A DNA stretch of 5,362 nt from NCBI GenBank assembly GCA_905234575.1, contig CAJOIG010000195.1, positions 1 to 5,362 of the forward strand, in the 5' to 3' direction. Positions 5,352 through 5,362 of the stretch are shown here, in pieces. The notes below the pieces were generated by a model. That model had not been told where the DNA came from. It saw only the letters and a list, made by a program, of their open reading frames with translations, and searched no databases. Both the position numbers and the translations under genes were made by a program. This stretch comes from an uncultured Oscillospiraceae bacterium. GTDB taxonomy: Bacteria > Bacillota > Clostridia > Oscillospirales > Oscillospiraceae. Within the stretch, counting starts at the first letter, position 1; every line of letters starts with the position of its first letter.

Positions 5352-5362
5352 TTTGACATCCG

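Noticed and set aside
5353..5358. TTGACA just after sigE as the -35 of a next gene (often sigG)
   Set aside because: The window ends four bases later, so no -10 or gene can be checked.

Overview
The window reads as GC-rich chromosomal DNA from a spore-forming member of the Clostridia. The evidence is an intact spoIIGA next to a sigE-type sigma gene, Gram-positive-style Shine-Dalgarno sites (AGGAGG, AAAGGAG), and a long metallo-beta-lactamase/beta-CASP RNA hydrolase of a kind common in gut Clostridia. I cannot name the genus. A GC-rich, gut-type Clostridia lineage is only a guess.

Layout: (1) 1-572, plus strand: the 3' end of a MalK/UgpC/MsmX-type sugar ABC transporter ATPase. (2) 617-2210, plus strand: the MBL/beta-CASP hydrolase, with an intact catalytic core but a frameshift near 1976 that puts its last 77 codons in another frame. 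(3) 2211-2419: a structured convergent intergenic region. It holds a 12-bp hairpin that looks like the terminator of the minus-strand operon, a perfect 17-bp AT-rich palindrome and several GC-rich hairpins. (4) 2420-3743, minus strand: frr and pyrH, a two-gene operon for ribosome recycling and UMP phosphorylation. (5) 3744-3840: a short divergent promoter region with a good vegetative promoter for pyrH and a weaker, spoIIG-like promoter facing the other way. (6) 3841-5351, plus strand: spoIIGA and sigE, the protease and pro-sigma pair that opens mother-cell gene expression after asymmetric division.

How the genes work together: SpoIIGA is the membrane aspartic protease that removes the N-terminal pro-sequence of the sigma factor encoded 20 bp downstream. 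PyrH and RRF are housekeeping proteins that share only the divergent promoter region with the sporulation pair. They usually sit with rpsB-tsf, which is not on the near side here.

The most notable finding is two apparent small deletions in otherwise well-conserved genes. One is an in-frame loss of about 21 nt that removes seven residues from the -10-recognition helix (region 2.4) of SigE. The other is a loss of about 29 nt that causes the frameshift in the MBL hydrolase. Both lengths are inferred from remembered family consensus, not from an alignment. They could be real lesions, meaning genome decay or an altered sporulation sigma factor, or they could be assembly or editing artefacts. I see no CRISPR array, tRNA, rRNA, transposase or unknown multi-gene system.
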